The notes under the pieces were generated by a model. The model saw only the letters and a list, made by a program, of their open reading frames with translations. It was not told the origin of the DNA and did not search any database. Made by a program: the position numbers and the translations under genes. This document shows positions 35,861-44,718 of a stretch of 54,008 nucleotides of DNA, one piece after another. Source of the stretch: Chitinophagales bacterium. Its GTDB lineage: Bacteria; Bacteroidota; Bacteroidia; Chitinophagales; Chitinophagaceae. The stretch covers positions 1-54,008 of the forward strand of contig JAAFJB010000015.1 of the NCBI GenBank assembly GCA_013297995.1. The letters are read 5' to 3'. Numbering within the stretch: the stretch's first letter is position 1; each line of letters starts with the position of its first letter.

Positions 35861-38200
35861 TTAACTATATACCGGCAATTGAATAATAAAATCACTTCCC
35901 TCCCCCACTTGCGTCCTCACCTTCAACTCACCACCATGCGCTTTCACTATATCATAACTCAAACTCAATCCCAACCCCGTTCCTTGTCCAGTTGGTTTGG
36001 TGGTAAAGAATGGCTGGAATATTTTGTCGATAATTTTTTGGGGGATGCCAGAGCCGTTATCTCCTATTGAAATTTCTATTTTGCTTTCGAGTTTTCTGGT
36101 TCTAACCGTAACTAGTGGAACATATTCACCATCGGGTCGTCTGATCGTTGGATCATCGCCATCCTGACCTTCCGACGACCCGACGTTCCGACCCTTTAAC
36201 GACCCACCCTTCTGCCTTTCATTCAATGCATAAAACGCATTGGTAATTAAATTCAAAATCACTCTTCCAATATCTTGTGGAATGATATTTATGTTGCCAA
36301 TACTTTCATCAAAATCCGTTTTCATGGTGGCGTTGAAAGATTTGTCTTTTGCTCTTAAACCATGATAAGCCAATCGTAAATATTCATCGGCGAGTGCATT
36401 TATATCAGTGAGTTCTTTTTGTCCGCTTGATGTTTTTGAGTGTTGCAACATTCCCTTTACAATATCTGCCGCTCGTTTTCCGTGGTGATTTATTTTTTCT
36501 AGATTGGCTGAAATATCTGTAAGCAATTCATCTTCTAAAACCGTATCCCTTTCGCCTTCTACCTTCAACCTTTCACCTTTTAACTCTTCCATCAACTCCC
36601 CACTCACTTCACTAAAATTATTTACAAAATTCAATGGATTTTGAATTTCATGAGCAATACCTGCTGTGAGTTCACCAAGACTTGCCATTTTTTCTGATTG
36701 GATGAGTTGAGATTGAGTGGATTTTAAATCTGCTAATGTTTTTTCCAATATCTGGTTGGCTTTCTTTTTAGTATGAAAACGATAATAAATGCCCGCCAAT
36801 AATAATAAAAGGAGTGCAGCAAGGCCAATGATGAAGTTGCGGGTAAGGCTGGCAATTTTGTTTTGCCCTTCTAATTGGGCAATGGATATTTCATTGTCAT
36901 TGATTAACTGCTCTGTTTCAAAACTAATAGTCCTGAATTTTGACTGGTCGGCCAGTATGCTATCTTGCAGGCTGATGAATGATTTGTAGGTTTCTTTGGC
37001 TTTTACAGCATCGCCTGTTTTTTCATAGAGTTCTGCCAATAGTTTATAATCCCGCAATACACTTGGGCGAAAAGTTCTTACTCGGTCTATATCTTTTAAC
37101 AACAGGGCAATTGCCTCTTGATACCTTTTTTGTTGTATTCTTAGCAATGCTATGTAATAATCAGGTTCCAGAATTCCTACACCTGCGCTAACAACAAGTT
37201 GATTTTGATTGATCAATTGCCAGGATAACCGCAGCAGCGAATCTGCAACGCTTAACTCTCCCTTTTTAATATTGTATAAAGAACGTATTTGTAATAAATA
37301 TGCTTTAACGGGGATGTTAACCGAATAAAGCTCTGCCATTTTTAAATAATAATCCACACTGTCTAATTGATTGGAGCTAATTTTAGCGTTTGCCATATGC
37401 CTTGCTGTAAAAAGGCTGAAATCTCCTTTTATGTTTTTGCCAATTGCATTGTAATAGCGTAAAGCTACCTGCAAGGATGTTTCTCCTGCTTTAATTGCCT
37501 TTTCATAATCACCCATTTGTAAATAGAAATCGCACAATAGCCCTGAATTATTTATCCAGATTGCTTTTGTGTTTCTGGGCTCAATTCCAAAAAAACGTTC
37601 ACCAATTATACTACTATCAATATAGCTGATAGATTTTTTTATATTATAAATAGACTGTTCATACAAACCGATATTTCGGTAAAATCCGGCTAATACATAA
37701 TAGCAGGTGTTTAATCCACTACTATCATTATTTTTTTTATAGCTGTTCAGTTTTTCAGCAAAATAAGTAAAGCCTTCTGAAAGTTTGGATGAAGTTCGGT
37801 AAGGAATCCGAAGTTCAACTAAAAAACCTATACGCAGTATTTGAGCATGGGGTGTTTTACTGGTTTCTAATTTCTCTACGTTAATCTTACCATAATCAAT
37901 AGCTTTTATTTTATCGGTTACAGAAAAATTAGAAAGGATACTGTTTTTTATAACAAAGCAAAGGTCTTCGTCAGTTCCGTTTTTAAATATTTCAGATGCT
38001 TTTTCAATCTGGGTTATATGCGCATCGTTTAAAACAGCAGTGTTGATTAACTCTCTTGCTGCATTGAACATAACCGTATCCAATCCTTTTACTGTTTTGC
38101 TTTTGCCGATTAGGGAGACGATGGAGTCTACACGGCTTTGCTGGGCATTTGCCAATACGGGAAGCAAAAGAAAGAGAAGTATTTTTAGTATGGGTTTCAT
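35861..38200 (-). CDS. TPR sensor histidine kinase (array kinase 1)
   Basis: 779 residues. Signal peptide about 1-19 (ending ANAQ); a long helical, TPR-like region to about 445; one membrane segment at about 452-472; a short coiled coil; then the kinase core. His517 in '[20 protein letters not shown]' is the predicted phosphorylation site. ATP-binding motifs: N-box 'DIGRVILNLITNAFYAL', G1 DNGSGIP, G2 'GTGLGLSLSYDIVKAHGG'. An extra segment (RNVGSSEGQDGDDPTIRRPD) lies between N-box and G1 and is coded by the repeat at 36131-36206. It starts 1 nt after the DUF1016 stop. Confidence 0.88.
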   Translation of the reverse strand: MKPILKILLFLLLPVLANAQQSRVDSIVSLIGKSKTVKGLDTVMFNAARELINTAVLNDAHITQIEKASEIFKNGTDEDLCFVIKNSILSNFSVTDKIKAIDYGKINVEKLETSKTPHAQILRIGFLVELRIPYRTSSKLSEGFTYFAEKLNSYKKNNDSSGLNTCYYVLAGFYRNIGLYEQSIYNIKKSISYIDSSIIGERFFGIEPRNTKAIWINNSGLLCDFYLQMGDYEKAIKAGETSLQVALRYYNAIGKNIKGDFSLFTARHMANAKISSNQLDSVDYYLKMAELYSVNIPVKAYLLQIRSLYNIKKGELSVADSLLRLSWQLINQNQLVVSAGVGILEPDYYIALLRIQQKRYQEAIALLLKDIDRVRTFRPSVLRDYKLLAELYEKTGDAVKAKETYKSFISLQDSILADQSKFRTISFETEQLINDNEISIAQLEGQNKIASLTRNFIIGLAALLLLLLAGIYYRFHTKKKANQILEKTLADLKSTQSQLIQSEKMASLGELTAGIAHEIQNPLNFVNNFSEVSGELMEELKGERLKVEGERDTVLEDELLTDISANLEKINHHGKRAADIVKGMLQHSKTSSGQKELTDINALADEYLRLAYHGLRAKDKSFNATMKTDFDESIGNINIIPQDIGRVILNLITNAFYALNERQKGGSLKGRNVGSSEGQDGDDPTIRRPDGEYVPLVTVRTRKLESKIEISIGDNGSGIPQKIIDKIFQPFFTTKPTGQGTGLGLSLSYDIVKAHGGELKVRTQVGEGSDFIIQLPVYS
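36131..36206. repeat. In-frame repeat inside kinase 1
   Basis: A GTCGTC/GACGAC-rich segment with 'GGTCGTCTGATCGTTGGATC' and CGACGTTCCGAC. Closely related text occurs in kinase 2 (39523-39589) and kinase 4 (44831-44897), always in the linker between the N and G1 boxes; kinases 3 and 5 lack it. It adds roughly 20-25 residues without breaking the frame. Confidence 0.65.
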
Positions 38201-38201
38201 T

Positions 38202-39242
38202 TTAATTTTTTTTGTTATCGTCCTCGCTTTGCAGCGTATTGTTTACCAATTTTATCAAATCATTTTTATCGGGCAAATACAGTTGATACTGGCTCACAAA
38301 TAACTGGCTACCCATACCATACGTAGCGTATTCCACCAGCAGTTCATCTTTATCTTTTGAAAGGATAATACCAATAGGGGGGTTATCAGTTTCTGTATTT
38401 TCTTCACTGGCAAAATAGCCGAGGTATAAATTCATTTGGCCAATATCATCATGTTGCACTTCATTAATCTTTAAATCAATTAATACAAAGCAGCGAAGTA
38501 TGCGGTGGTAAAATACAAGATCAACCCTGTAATGTTTATTATTGATAGTCATGCGGTATTGCCTGCCCACATAGGTAAAGCCTTTGCCCAGCTCTAATAA
38601 GAACTGTTGCAGGTTATTGCACAAATGATTTTCCAGTTCTTGCTCAGAAGGAAGTTGTTCTTCGGGTATTTTAAGAAATTCAAAAACATAAGGGTCTTTT
38701 AAAATATCTATGGGTTTGGCTATTTCCTGCCCTTGTGCAGAAAGCTGTAAAATTTCTTCTTTGTTTTTGCTGAGTGCAAGCCGTTGAAAAAGGGCGGTGT
38801 TTTTCTGTCGCACCAATTCCCGTACATTCCAGTTTTCTAACTGCGTTTGCTTTTCGTAAAAGCTTCTTTCTAAAGGGTCATCTATTTTTAAAAACTCCAC
38901 TATATGGCTCCATGTCAATTGGTGCGACACTGTCGCACCAATTGGATAAGTAAGATAGAACTGCCTGAACCTCTTTACATTACTGGCACTAAAGCCTTTG
39001 CCATGCAGCAGCGAAAGGTCTTTAGCCAAATTGCTAATTAAAGCCTTGCCATACTCCGCCCTTGTGTTGCCACCCTGTTCAAAATTTACAATATGCTGAC
39101 CAATTTGCCAATAGGTATCCAGCAATTGGGTGTTTACTGCCTTGGTGGCTTTTACCTGCCCAACGGTATAAGTGGTAGATATTTTACCAAGTAGTTGCTG
39201 GTAATCTGGCTGTAGGTTATCTAGTGAAACATTATCTTTCAT
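38202..39242 (-). CDS. DUF1016 / YhcG-type PD-(D/E)xK nuclease
   Basis: 346 residues. Residues about 10-165 are the DUF1016 N-terminal domain ('LLDTYWQIGQHIVNFEQGG', 'LTWSHIVEFLKIDDPLERSF'). Residues about 170-346 are the C-terminal PD-(D/E)xK domain: 'YRVDLVFYHRILRCFVLIDL' continues with K, then 'DDIGQMNLYLGYF', giving the family's D...DxK active site. Such proteins are found near restriction systems and mobile DNA; a nuclease role is expected but targets are unknown. It lies 8 nt after kinase 2 and 1 nt before kinase 1, so it is translated within the kinase operon. A perfect 14-bp inverted repeat lies in its coding sequence (38916-38944). Confidence 0.85.
   Translation of the reverse strand: MKDNVSLDNLQPDYQQLLGKISTTYTVGQVKATKAVNTQLLDTYWQIGQHIVNFEQGGNTRAEYGKALISNLAKDLSLLHGKGFSASNVKRFRQFYLTYPIGATVSHQLTWSHIVEFLKIDDPLERSFYEKQTQLENWNVRELVRQKNTALFQRLALSKNKEEILQLSAQGQEIAKPIDILKDPYVFEFLKIPEEQLPSEQELENHLCNNLQQFLLELGKGFTYVGRQYRMTINNKHYRVDLVFYHRILRCFVLIDLKINEVQHDDIGQMNLYLGYFASEENTETDNPPIGIILSKDKDELLVEYATYGMGSQLFVSQYQLYLPDKNDLIKLVNNTLQSEDDNKKN
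38916..38944. repeat. Perfect inverted repeat inside the DUF1016 gene
   Basis: CAATTGGTGCGACA (38916-38929) and TGTCGCACCAATTG (38931-38944) are exact complements with one spacer base. It codes for the PIGATVSHQL part of the protein, just before the conserved LTWSH. Such a hairpin would form in both mRNA and single-stranded DNA. Confidence 0.8.
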
Positions 39243-39250
39243 AAAAAATT

Positions 39251-41488
39251 TTAAAAAATAGTAGTTGGTAAAATTATTGTGAATTGGCTGCCTTCATTTT
39301 CCTTCGTCTCCACCCTCAACTCCCCACCATGTGCTTTTACAATATCATAACTCAAGCTCAAACCCAATCCTGTTCCTTGTCCTGTGGGTTTGGTGGTGAA
39401 GAAGGGTTGAAAGATTTTTTCTTTGATTTCATTTGGTATGCCACCGCCATTATCTGATATAATTATTTCTATGGTGTTTGCTTGTTTACGTGTTGAGATA
39501 CTTACCATTGGAAAGTACTCTTCGTCAGGTCGTCTGATCGTTGGGTCGTCTCCGTTCTGACGCTTCGACGTTCCGACTTCTTGACGACCAGATTTCAGAT
39601 TGAAGATTTCAGATTGCTTCGCTACTGCGAAGAAAGCATTATTAATAATATTCAACACCACACGTCCGATATCCTGTGGTACCACATTCACTTTTGGCAG
39701 GTTGGGGTCTAAATGTGTTTCAAATTGCGCATTAAAGCTCTTGTCTTTTGCGCGGTAGCCATGATAAGCCAATCGTAAATACTCATCACACAATGCATTA
39801 ATGTCGGTTGGTTCTTTTTGTCCGCTTGAAGTTCGGCTATGTTGCAACATGCCCTTTACAATATCTGCTGCACGTTTACCGTGGTGATTGATCTTTTCGG
39901 AGTTAGCACTTATATCTTCAATTAGCGCCGTCACTTCTACTTTGCTCAATGAAGCTCCTCCCTCAGCATTCCCAGTGCCGAGAGATCCTACCATTGCTTT
40001 CAACTCATTACTCAACTCCAGATTCAATTCCGAAAAATTATTTACAAAATTCAATGGGTTTTGAATTTCATGTGCTATACCAGCAGTTAATTCACCAAGG
40101 CTGGCCATTTTCTCACTTTGTATTAATTGAGATTGTGTCGATTTTAAATCGGTTAAAGATTGGTTGAGTGCAGCCGTTCGTTCTTGTACTTGAATTTCTA
40201 AAGTTTCGTTTTGTGAGGATAAAATAGACTCTTTTTCTTTGGAAAGTTTTTGAACCCTTTCTAGATTTAACCGCAAATCCTGACTTCGTTTACCAAATGC
40301 ATAACCTAAATAAACTGAAAGAACAACCGGCTGAAGCATAAAGGCAAATGGATGAAATTTTACTAGATTTATCTGTAATAAACCTATTCTATTAAAAACA
40401 GTTATAGTCCAAACAATAATAGAAACAAGGCTAGAACTTATAAAGAGGATGCTACCAACTCTATTATCTTTCCATGATTTTGAAGCTATTCTTGTAGTTG
40501 CAATAAATGCAAGCGTTGCCCATACGGGAGCTACAATGTTTGGGTCGTATAAGAAGTAACAACCTATAGCTATTATCGCTGAGAAAAGTATGGTTGTATA
40601 AACAATATCCAGCCGTTGGTTAAAAGTCTTGTATATGCAGTACAAAGAAATACTATAAGAAACAACAACAGAAGTATCACATAAGAAAATAAGCCAAAAA
40701 ATATTACTTTGATAACCAAAGCTCCAGATTACAGCAATAACAAAAAGGATTAAAAAAAACAAAGAGCTTGCAAAGTGTAAATTTATTTTTTCGCTTGGAA
40801 AAAAGAGAAAAAACGATAAAAAAATGATAAACATTAAAATAGCAACTCCCAAAGTGATGTACCAATTATTTTCACTTTGTCTATTGGCTGCGATTCTATT
40901 GTTTTTTATAACATCTTCGGAATTTGCATTGCTTAGTGTGGAGACTGCAATTCTTATACCTCCTTTGGTGATATTATATATAGGGAATTTATATTGTGCA
41001 TTTACAAAGCGAACCGCCAACACCTGTTCCTTTGTTTTTTGTAATGGGAGTTCAAGTATTTGTGTGTACGGGTTATTGAATATTACTTCATTAATAGCTG
41101 AACTTACTTTTCCTAATTGGTGAATTAATTTCCCATCTAAATAAATCTCAGAAGCACCCAACTGAGAGATATTTAAAACAATGGCTTTGTTTAAAGTACT
41201 ATCGGCTTTAATTTGCTTTCTAAACCAAACAATTTCACCAGGGTTGGCAATGGCATTTTTACCATCGGGCATATTTAAGTTGTTGTTGGATGATCGTTTC
41301 CAGGAAGCATCACCAAAATCGGGCTTTGCCCAATTCATATTGTCTCCTTTTTGGTAACGCCAATCTTTATTAAGCGTAAGCCATTGGTTGTTTAAGGTAG
41401 AATCTAAAATGGTTATTTGCTGCGTTTGTGCTTTTGTAACAAAAGCAATTAGCAATAGCAGCAGGGATATTTTTATTCGTGTTTTCAT
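39251..41488 (-). CDS. 7TM-DISM-type sensor histidine kinase (array kinase 2)
   Basis: 745 residues. Signal peptide about 1-20; a jelly-roll, galactose-binding-like extracellular domain (about 30-175, with 'GEIVWFRKQIKAD' and 'ASEIYLDGKLIHQLGKV'); about seven membrane segments (about 207-395); a coiled coil; kinase core with His473, N-box 'DIGRVVLNIINNAFFAV', G1 DNGGGIP and G2 'GTGLGLSLSYDIVKAHGG'. The family senses carbohydrates or similar ligands with 7TM-DISM domains. The gene lies 3 nt after kinase 3. Its core shares an exact 473-bp stretch with kinase 4. Confidence 0.88.
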   Translation of the reverse strand: MKTRIKISLLLLLIAFVTKAQTQQITILDSTLNNQWLTLNKDWRYQKGDNMNWAKPDFGDASWKRSSNNNLNMPDGKNAIANPGEIVWFRKQIKADSTLNKAIVLNISQLGASEIYLDGKLIHQLGKVSSAINEVIFNNPYTQILELPLQKTKEQVLAVRFVNAQYKFPIYNITKGGIRIAVSTLSNANSEDVIKNNRIAANRQSENNWYITLGVAILMFIIFLSFFLFFPSEKINLHFASSLFFLILFVIAVIWSFGYQSNIFWLIFLCDTSVVVSYSISLYCIYKTFNQRLDIVYTTILFSAIIAIGCYFLYDPNIVAPVWATLAFIATTRIASKSWKDNRVGSILFISSSLVSIIVWTITVFNRIGLLQINLVKFHPFAFMLQPVVLSVYLGYAFGKRSQDLRLNLERVQKLSKEKESILSSQNETLEIQVQERTAALNQSLTDLKSTQSQLIQSEKMASLGELTAGIAHEIQNPLNFVNNFSELNLELSNELKAMVGSLGTGNAEGGASLSKVEVTALIEDISANSEKINHHGKRAADIVKGMLQHSRTSSGQKEPTDINALCDEYLRLAYHGYRAKDKSFNAQFETHLDPNLPKVNVVPQDIGRVVLNIINNAFFAVAKQSEIFNLKSGRQEVGTSKRQNGDDPTIRRPDEEYFPMVSISTRKQANTIEIIISDNGGGIPNEIKEKIFQPFFTTKPTGQGTGLGLSLSYDIVKAHGGELRVETKENEGSQFTIILPTTIF
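39411..39883. repeat. 473-bp exact repeat, copy in kinase 2
   Basis: Identical base for base to 44719-45191. Flanking bases differ (A/G before; G at 39884 against A after the core in kinase 4). It covers the ATP-binding half of the kinase core, including the in-frame GTCGTC-type element. Confidence 0.9.
39523..39616. repeat. In-frame repeats inside kinase 2
   Basis: Two units in tandem: a GTCGTC/GACGAC-rich unit (39523-39589) like those in kinases 1 and 4, followed by two direct copies of a 13-base unit around GATTTCAGATTG (39591-39616). Together they encode the stretch EIFNLKSGRQEVGTSKRQNG plus DDPTIRRPDEEY in the linker before the G1 box. Confidence 0.6.
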
Positions 41489-41491
41489 TAT

Positions 41492-43543
41492 TTAGTTGGT
41501 TGAAATTTGAATTATAAATGTTGACCCTTCATCTTCCTTCGTCTCCACCTTCAATACCCCACCATGTGCTTTTACAATATCGTAACTCAAACTCAATCCC
41601 AAACCTGTTCCTTGCCCTGTGGGTTTTGTGGTGAAGAAGGGTTGGAAAATTTTGTCTAGTATTTTTTGGGAGATGCCACCCCCATTATCAGATACTTTTA
41701 TTTGAATACTCTGCCCCCCAGAAGTGGGCTGAATGGAACTTGTTGAAACAGTAACAATGGGCTCATAACCTGCTTTGCCTAGTTTTGATTTTTCGTTTAC
41801 TACGTAGAATGCATTGGTAATTAAGTTAAGTATAACACGACCTATATCTTGTGGAATGATATTTATGTTGCCAATACTTTCATCAAAATTCGTTTTCATG
41901 GTGGCGTTGAAAGATTTGTCTTTTGCTCTTAACCCATGATAAGCCAATCGTAAATATTCATCAGCCAATGCATTTATATCAGTGAGTTCCTTTGTACCAC
42001 TGCTGCTTCGGCTATGTTGCAACATGCCTTTTACAATATCTGCTGCACGTTTACCATGATGGTTTATTTTTTCGAGATTGGCTGAAATATCTGTAAGCAA
42101 TTCATCTTCTAAAACCATATCCCTTTCGCCTTCTACCTTCAACCTTTCACCTTTTAATTCTTCAATCAACTCCCCACTTACTTCACTAAAATTATTTACA
42201 AAATTCAACGGGTTTTGTATTTCATGAGCAATGCCTGCGGTGAGTTCTCCAAGGCTTGCCATTTTTTCTGATTGGATGAGTTGGCCTTGGGTGGATTTTA
42301 ATTCATGCAAAGTACTTTCTACTTTTTCTTTCTGTTCTTGTAAAACTATATTTGCTTTTTGTTTTTGTCGGTTATTGCGGTATAGAAAAAATCCAACAAT
42401 AAGAAATATACCTAGCACACTCAACAAAGCATAATTTCTGAGTTTGTTTTTTGATTCAATCTTTTCTTCTTCCAGTTGCTGCAACCGTTCCTGTTCTTTA
42501 AATGCTTCTTTTTGAAAATCGCTGAGATTTTTAATCCTTTCTTTCAATGTCTTTTGAGTTGCTTCCAAAGCAAGACCTTTATAGAAGTAAGCACTGTCTT
42601 TATTTCCATTCAATTCAAAGCTTCTAGATAAATTAGCATAAGCACTTTCCAAGGGTTGACTCTCCATCAATTGCCATACAACCAATTGTTTTTTGGCGTA
42701 GTACAAACTTGAATCTTTCTTTTTTTCATCAAAATAAAAGGAAGACAGGTTGCCATGAATTATACCTACCATGCCTAGATTATTTTGTTTGCCAGACCAT
42801 AAAATTCCCTGATGCCAGTTGTCAACAGCCATCTTTTTATCTCCCTTCTTCAAGTAAATATCTCCCAGGCGCCTATACACACTACCAATGTAACTATTAG
42901 AATTTTCATTTTTTAGCTTTATGTCAAATGCAGTTTGTTGTAACTGAAGGGCAGAATCTATTTTACCTAAATCAAAATAAACCCCACCTAGGTTCATATT
43001 TATAATAGCAAGTAAATCATAATTGCTTGTTTCTTCAGCAATTATGATTGCTTTCAGGTAATAAGCTATTTGCTGAGTAGTATCGGCCGTACGACCCATA
43101 AGATGCCCCAAACCCTGTTGAATATTTGCAAGGATATTCAGCCGCTTTTTCCTTAAGTCAGGATATTTACCCGGTGCAAAAACTTTGTTTTCGTTTGCCG
43201 GGTTTTGTGCTATTTTGGCTGCACGCAAAAAATATTTCAGTGCTTCTCCAAATCTATTCAATTGGAATAGTTCGTATCCCTTATGACCCAACATCTCGGC
43301 AACATTAATAGCCATATTATTTTTTTCGGCAACGGAAAGGGCTATTTCTGCATATTGTAATGCGGAATCTCTTTTACTCTGATAATAAAAAAACATCAAC
43401 CTGCTGGCTATATTATACCTTATGGAGTCGGTTGATGCTGAATGTAAAGCTTGTTTCAAACTATCTGCCTGTTTCTGTTGCATTTGAGCTTTTGCAAAGA
43501 AGGGGAGCAATAGTAGGAGGGATATTTTAATACATGATTTCAT
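41492..43543 (-). CDS. TPR sensor histidine kinase (array kinase 3)
   Basis: 683 residues. Signal peptide about 1-19 (ending AKAQ), TPR-type repeats to about 330 ('GDIYLKKGDKKMAVDNWHQG' is one), coiled coil, a membrane segment at about 368-390, then the kinase core with His440, N-box 'DIGRVILNLITNAFYVV', G1 DNGGGIS and G2 'GTGLGLSLSYDIVKAHGG'. It lacks the in-frame repeat seen in kinases 1, 2 and 4. Its ATG overlaps the Bro-N stop by 4 nt (ATGA), so translation is coupled. Confidence 0.88.
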   Translation of the reverse strand: MKSCIKISLLLLLPFFAKAQMQQKQADSLKQALHSASTDSIRYNIASRLMFFYYQSKRDSALQYAEIALSVAEKNNMAINVAEMLGHKGYELFQLNRFGEALKYFLRAAKIAQNPANENKVFAPGKYPDLRKKRLNILANIQQGLGHLMGRTADTTQQIAYYLKAIIIAEETSNYDLLAIINMNLGGVYFDLGKIDSALQLQQTAFDIKLKNENSNSYIGSVYRRLGDIYLKKGDKKMAVDNWHQGILWSGKQNNLGMVGIIHGNLSSFYFDEKKKDSSLYYAKKQLVVWQLMESQPLESAYANLSRSFELNGNKDSAYFYKGLALEATQKTLKERIKNLSDFQKEAFKEQERLQQLEEEKIESKNKLRNYALLSVLGIFLIVGFFLYRNNRQKQKANIVLQEQKEKVESTLHELKSTQGQLIQSEKMASLGELTAGIAHEIQNPLNFVNNFSEVSGELIEELKGERLKVEGERDMVLEDELLTDISANLEKINHHGKRAADIVKGMLQHSRSSSGTKELTDINALADEYLRLAYHGLRAKDKSFNATMKTNFDESIGNINIIPQDIGRVILNLITNAFYVVNEKSKLGKAGYEPIVTVSTSSIQPTSGGQSIQIKVSDNGGGISQKILDKIFQPFFTTKPTGQGTGLGLSLSYDIVKAHGGVLKVETKEDEGSTFIIQISTN

Positions 43544-44370
43544 TTTAATTTCTTTTGTTGTTTGGATGGGGGCAAAAAACTTTCACCTGTTATCACTTTC
43601 TTTCCTGTTTTATTTTCTAATGCAAGCCTTGCATCTTTAGCAATCTTTCCACCTTTCTTTCCTGCTACTGCATTTTGTTGTATACCTTTTGCTTGTTCTG
43701 TTTCTGCAATTTGTCGAGTAGATAATTCTGCCAGTGCGGTGAAGATTAACTCTGCCTCGCTCATGTGGTCTCTCAAATTTTGCGTCTTTAATCCCTTTAA
43801 ATTTTTATGTTGCTTTACACTCAGGCCAGCCCATTCACTATGAATAATATTAGTAAGAAATGAAAACTCATCAGTTTTTTCTATGCCGCTTTCTTTCCAG
43901 TAATCAGTGAGTTTGTTTCTTGTTTCCTGCCCCGTCATACGCTGCTGTATCCACTTTTCACTTCTTCCTAATTTCTGCCAGTTTTCTCTTGCACGGTCAA
44001 GACTTTGTTCCGGGTCGGCAATTTCCTTCATTCTTTCATAGCCGGTTTTTGCCAGCCATTGTTTAAAGGGTTCTGCTTTGGGAGATGGGATGGATTGGAT
44101 TATTCTCAGCAATACTTCTGTTTCAGCTACATCAGTTTTCCTCATTTTACCATCGGTGGCTTTCATCTTGAACTGTCGACAAATTGTCGACAGTTCAAGC
44201 CCATCTTCACTTCTCACTCTTGATTTCATTTTAAACCAATAATCCCTTGGATTACTACTATCGGTTAAAATGGCTATTACATCAATAATAGAGAAATACC
44301 ATTTCTCTTCTTTCGCATCCCAATGTGTTCTTACTTTTTGCTGTTCAAACAGTTTTATTGCGTTCTTCAT
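43540..44370 (-). CDS. Bro-N domain protein (phage antirepressor-like)
   Basis: 276 residues from the ATG at 44370 (a TTG at 44379 is the only longer start). The N-terminal Bro-N domain, about 1-110, contains 'WYFSIIDVIAILTDSSNPRD', YWFKMK, and 'GLELSTICRQFKMKATDGK'; the middle has 'EPFKQWLAKTGYERMKEIAD'; the C-terminus is Lys-rich with 'AGKKGGKIAKDARLALENKT'. Bro-N domains bind DNA in phage antirepressors and in DinD-like host proteins. No phage genes are nearby. It is coupled to kinase 3 (4-nt overlap) and carries a perfect 16-bp inverted repeat at 44167-44199. A truncated sister lies at 35693. Confidence 0.8.
   Translation of the reverse strand: MKNAIKLFEQQKVRTHWDAKEEKWYFSIIDVIAILTDSSNPRDYWFKMKSRVRSEDGLELSTICRQFKMKATDGKMRKTDVAETEVLLRIIQSIPSPKAEPFKQWLAKTGYERMKEIADPEQSLDRARENWQKLGRSEKWIQQRMTGQETRNKLTDYWKESGIEKTDEFSFLTNIIHSEWAGLSVKQHKNLKGLKTQNLRDHMSEAELIFTALAELSTRQIAETEQAKGIQQNAVAGKKGGKIAKDARLALENKTGKKVITGESFLPPSKQQKKLK
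44167..44199. repeat. Perfect inverted repeat inside the Bro-N gene
   Basis: CTTGAACTGTCGACAA (44167-44182) is the exact complement of 44184-44199, with one spacer base. It codes for GLELSTICRQFKM. The centre holds two GTCGAC sites. The segment missing from the remnant at 35693 is the one that carries this hairpin. Confidence 0.85.
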
Positions 44371-44389
44371 ACTTCTCAAATATTTACAG

Positions 44390-44470
44390 CTAAACTAATA
44401 GTAAACTAACCGGCTTCTCTCTTGTTTCCACCTTCAATTCTCCTCCATATGCTTTTACAATATCATCCAT
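44390..44470 (-). pseudogene. Remnant of a kinase C-terminus (26 codons)
   Basis: An open frame from the ATG at 44470 to TAG at 44390 reads MDDIVKAYGGELKVETREKP and six more residues. It matches the last part of the array kinases (DIVKAHGGELKVETKE). The rest of that kinase is missing; the 99-bp element abuts directly upstream. The remnant stops 19 nt before the Bro-N ATG, so the Bro-N gene originally followed a kinase, as the other Bro-N remnant follows kinase 1. Confidence 0.75.
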
Positions 44471-44471
44471 G

Positions 44472-44570
44472 GTCTGAATCACGGATTGAAACGGATGAAT
44501 TGATTTAACAGATTTTTTTCACTTCTTTAATCAGTATCATCCTTCAATCCTTTAAATCCGTGGTTTAGAC
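44472..44570. repeat. 99-bp element with inverted ends
   Basis: The ends GTCTGAATCACGGATT (44472-44487) and AATCCGTGGTTTAGAC (44555-44570) are inverted repeats with two mismatches; the inside is AT-rich with further GGAT/ATCC units. It has no coding capacity. Its right end supplies the final Val and stop codon of kinase 4, and its left end abuts the kinase-tail remnant. It looks like a small non-autonomous (MITE- or REP-like) element. Confidence 0.65.
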
Positions 44571-44718
44571 AACTGGTAAACTAATAATAAATTCACTTCC
44601 TTCTCCTTCTTTGGTCTCCACCCTCAACTCCCCACCATGTGCTTTTACAATATCATAACTCAAGCTCAATCCTAATCCTGTGCCTTGACCTGATGGTTTG
44701 GTGGTGAAGAAGGGTTGG

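Noticed and set aside
35693..44370. Prophage suggested by the Bro-N genes
   Set aside because: No integrase, terminase, capsid, tail or lysis genes and no attachment repeats are present.
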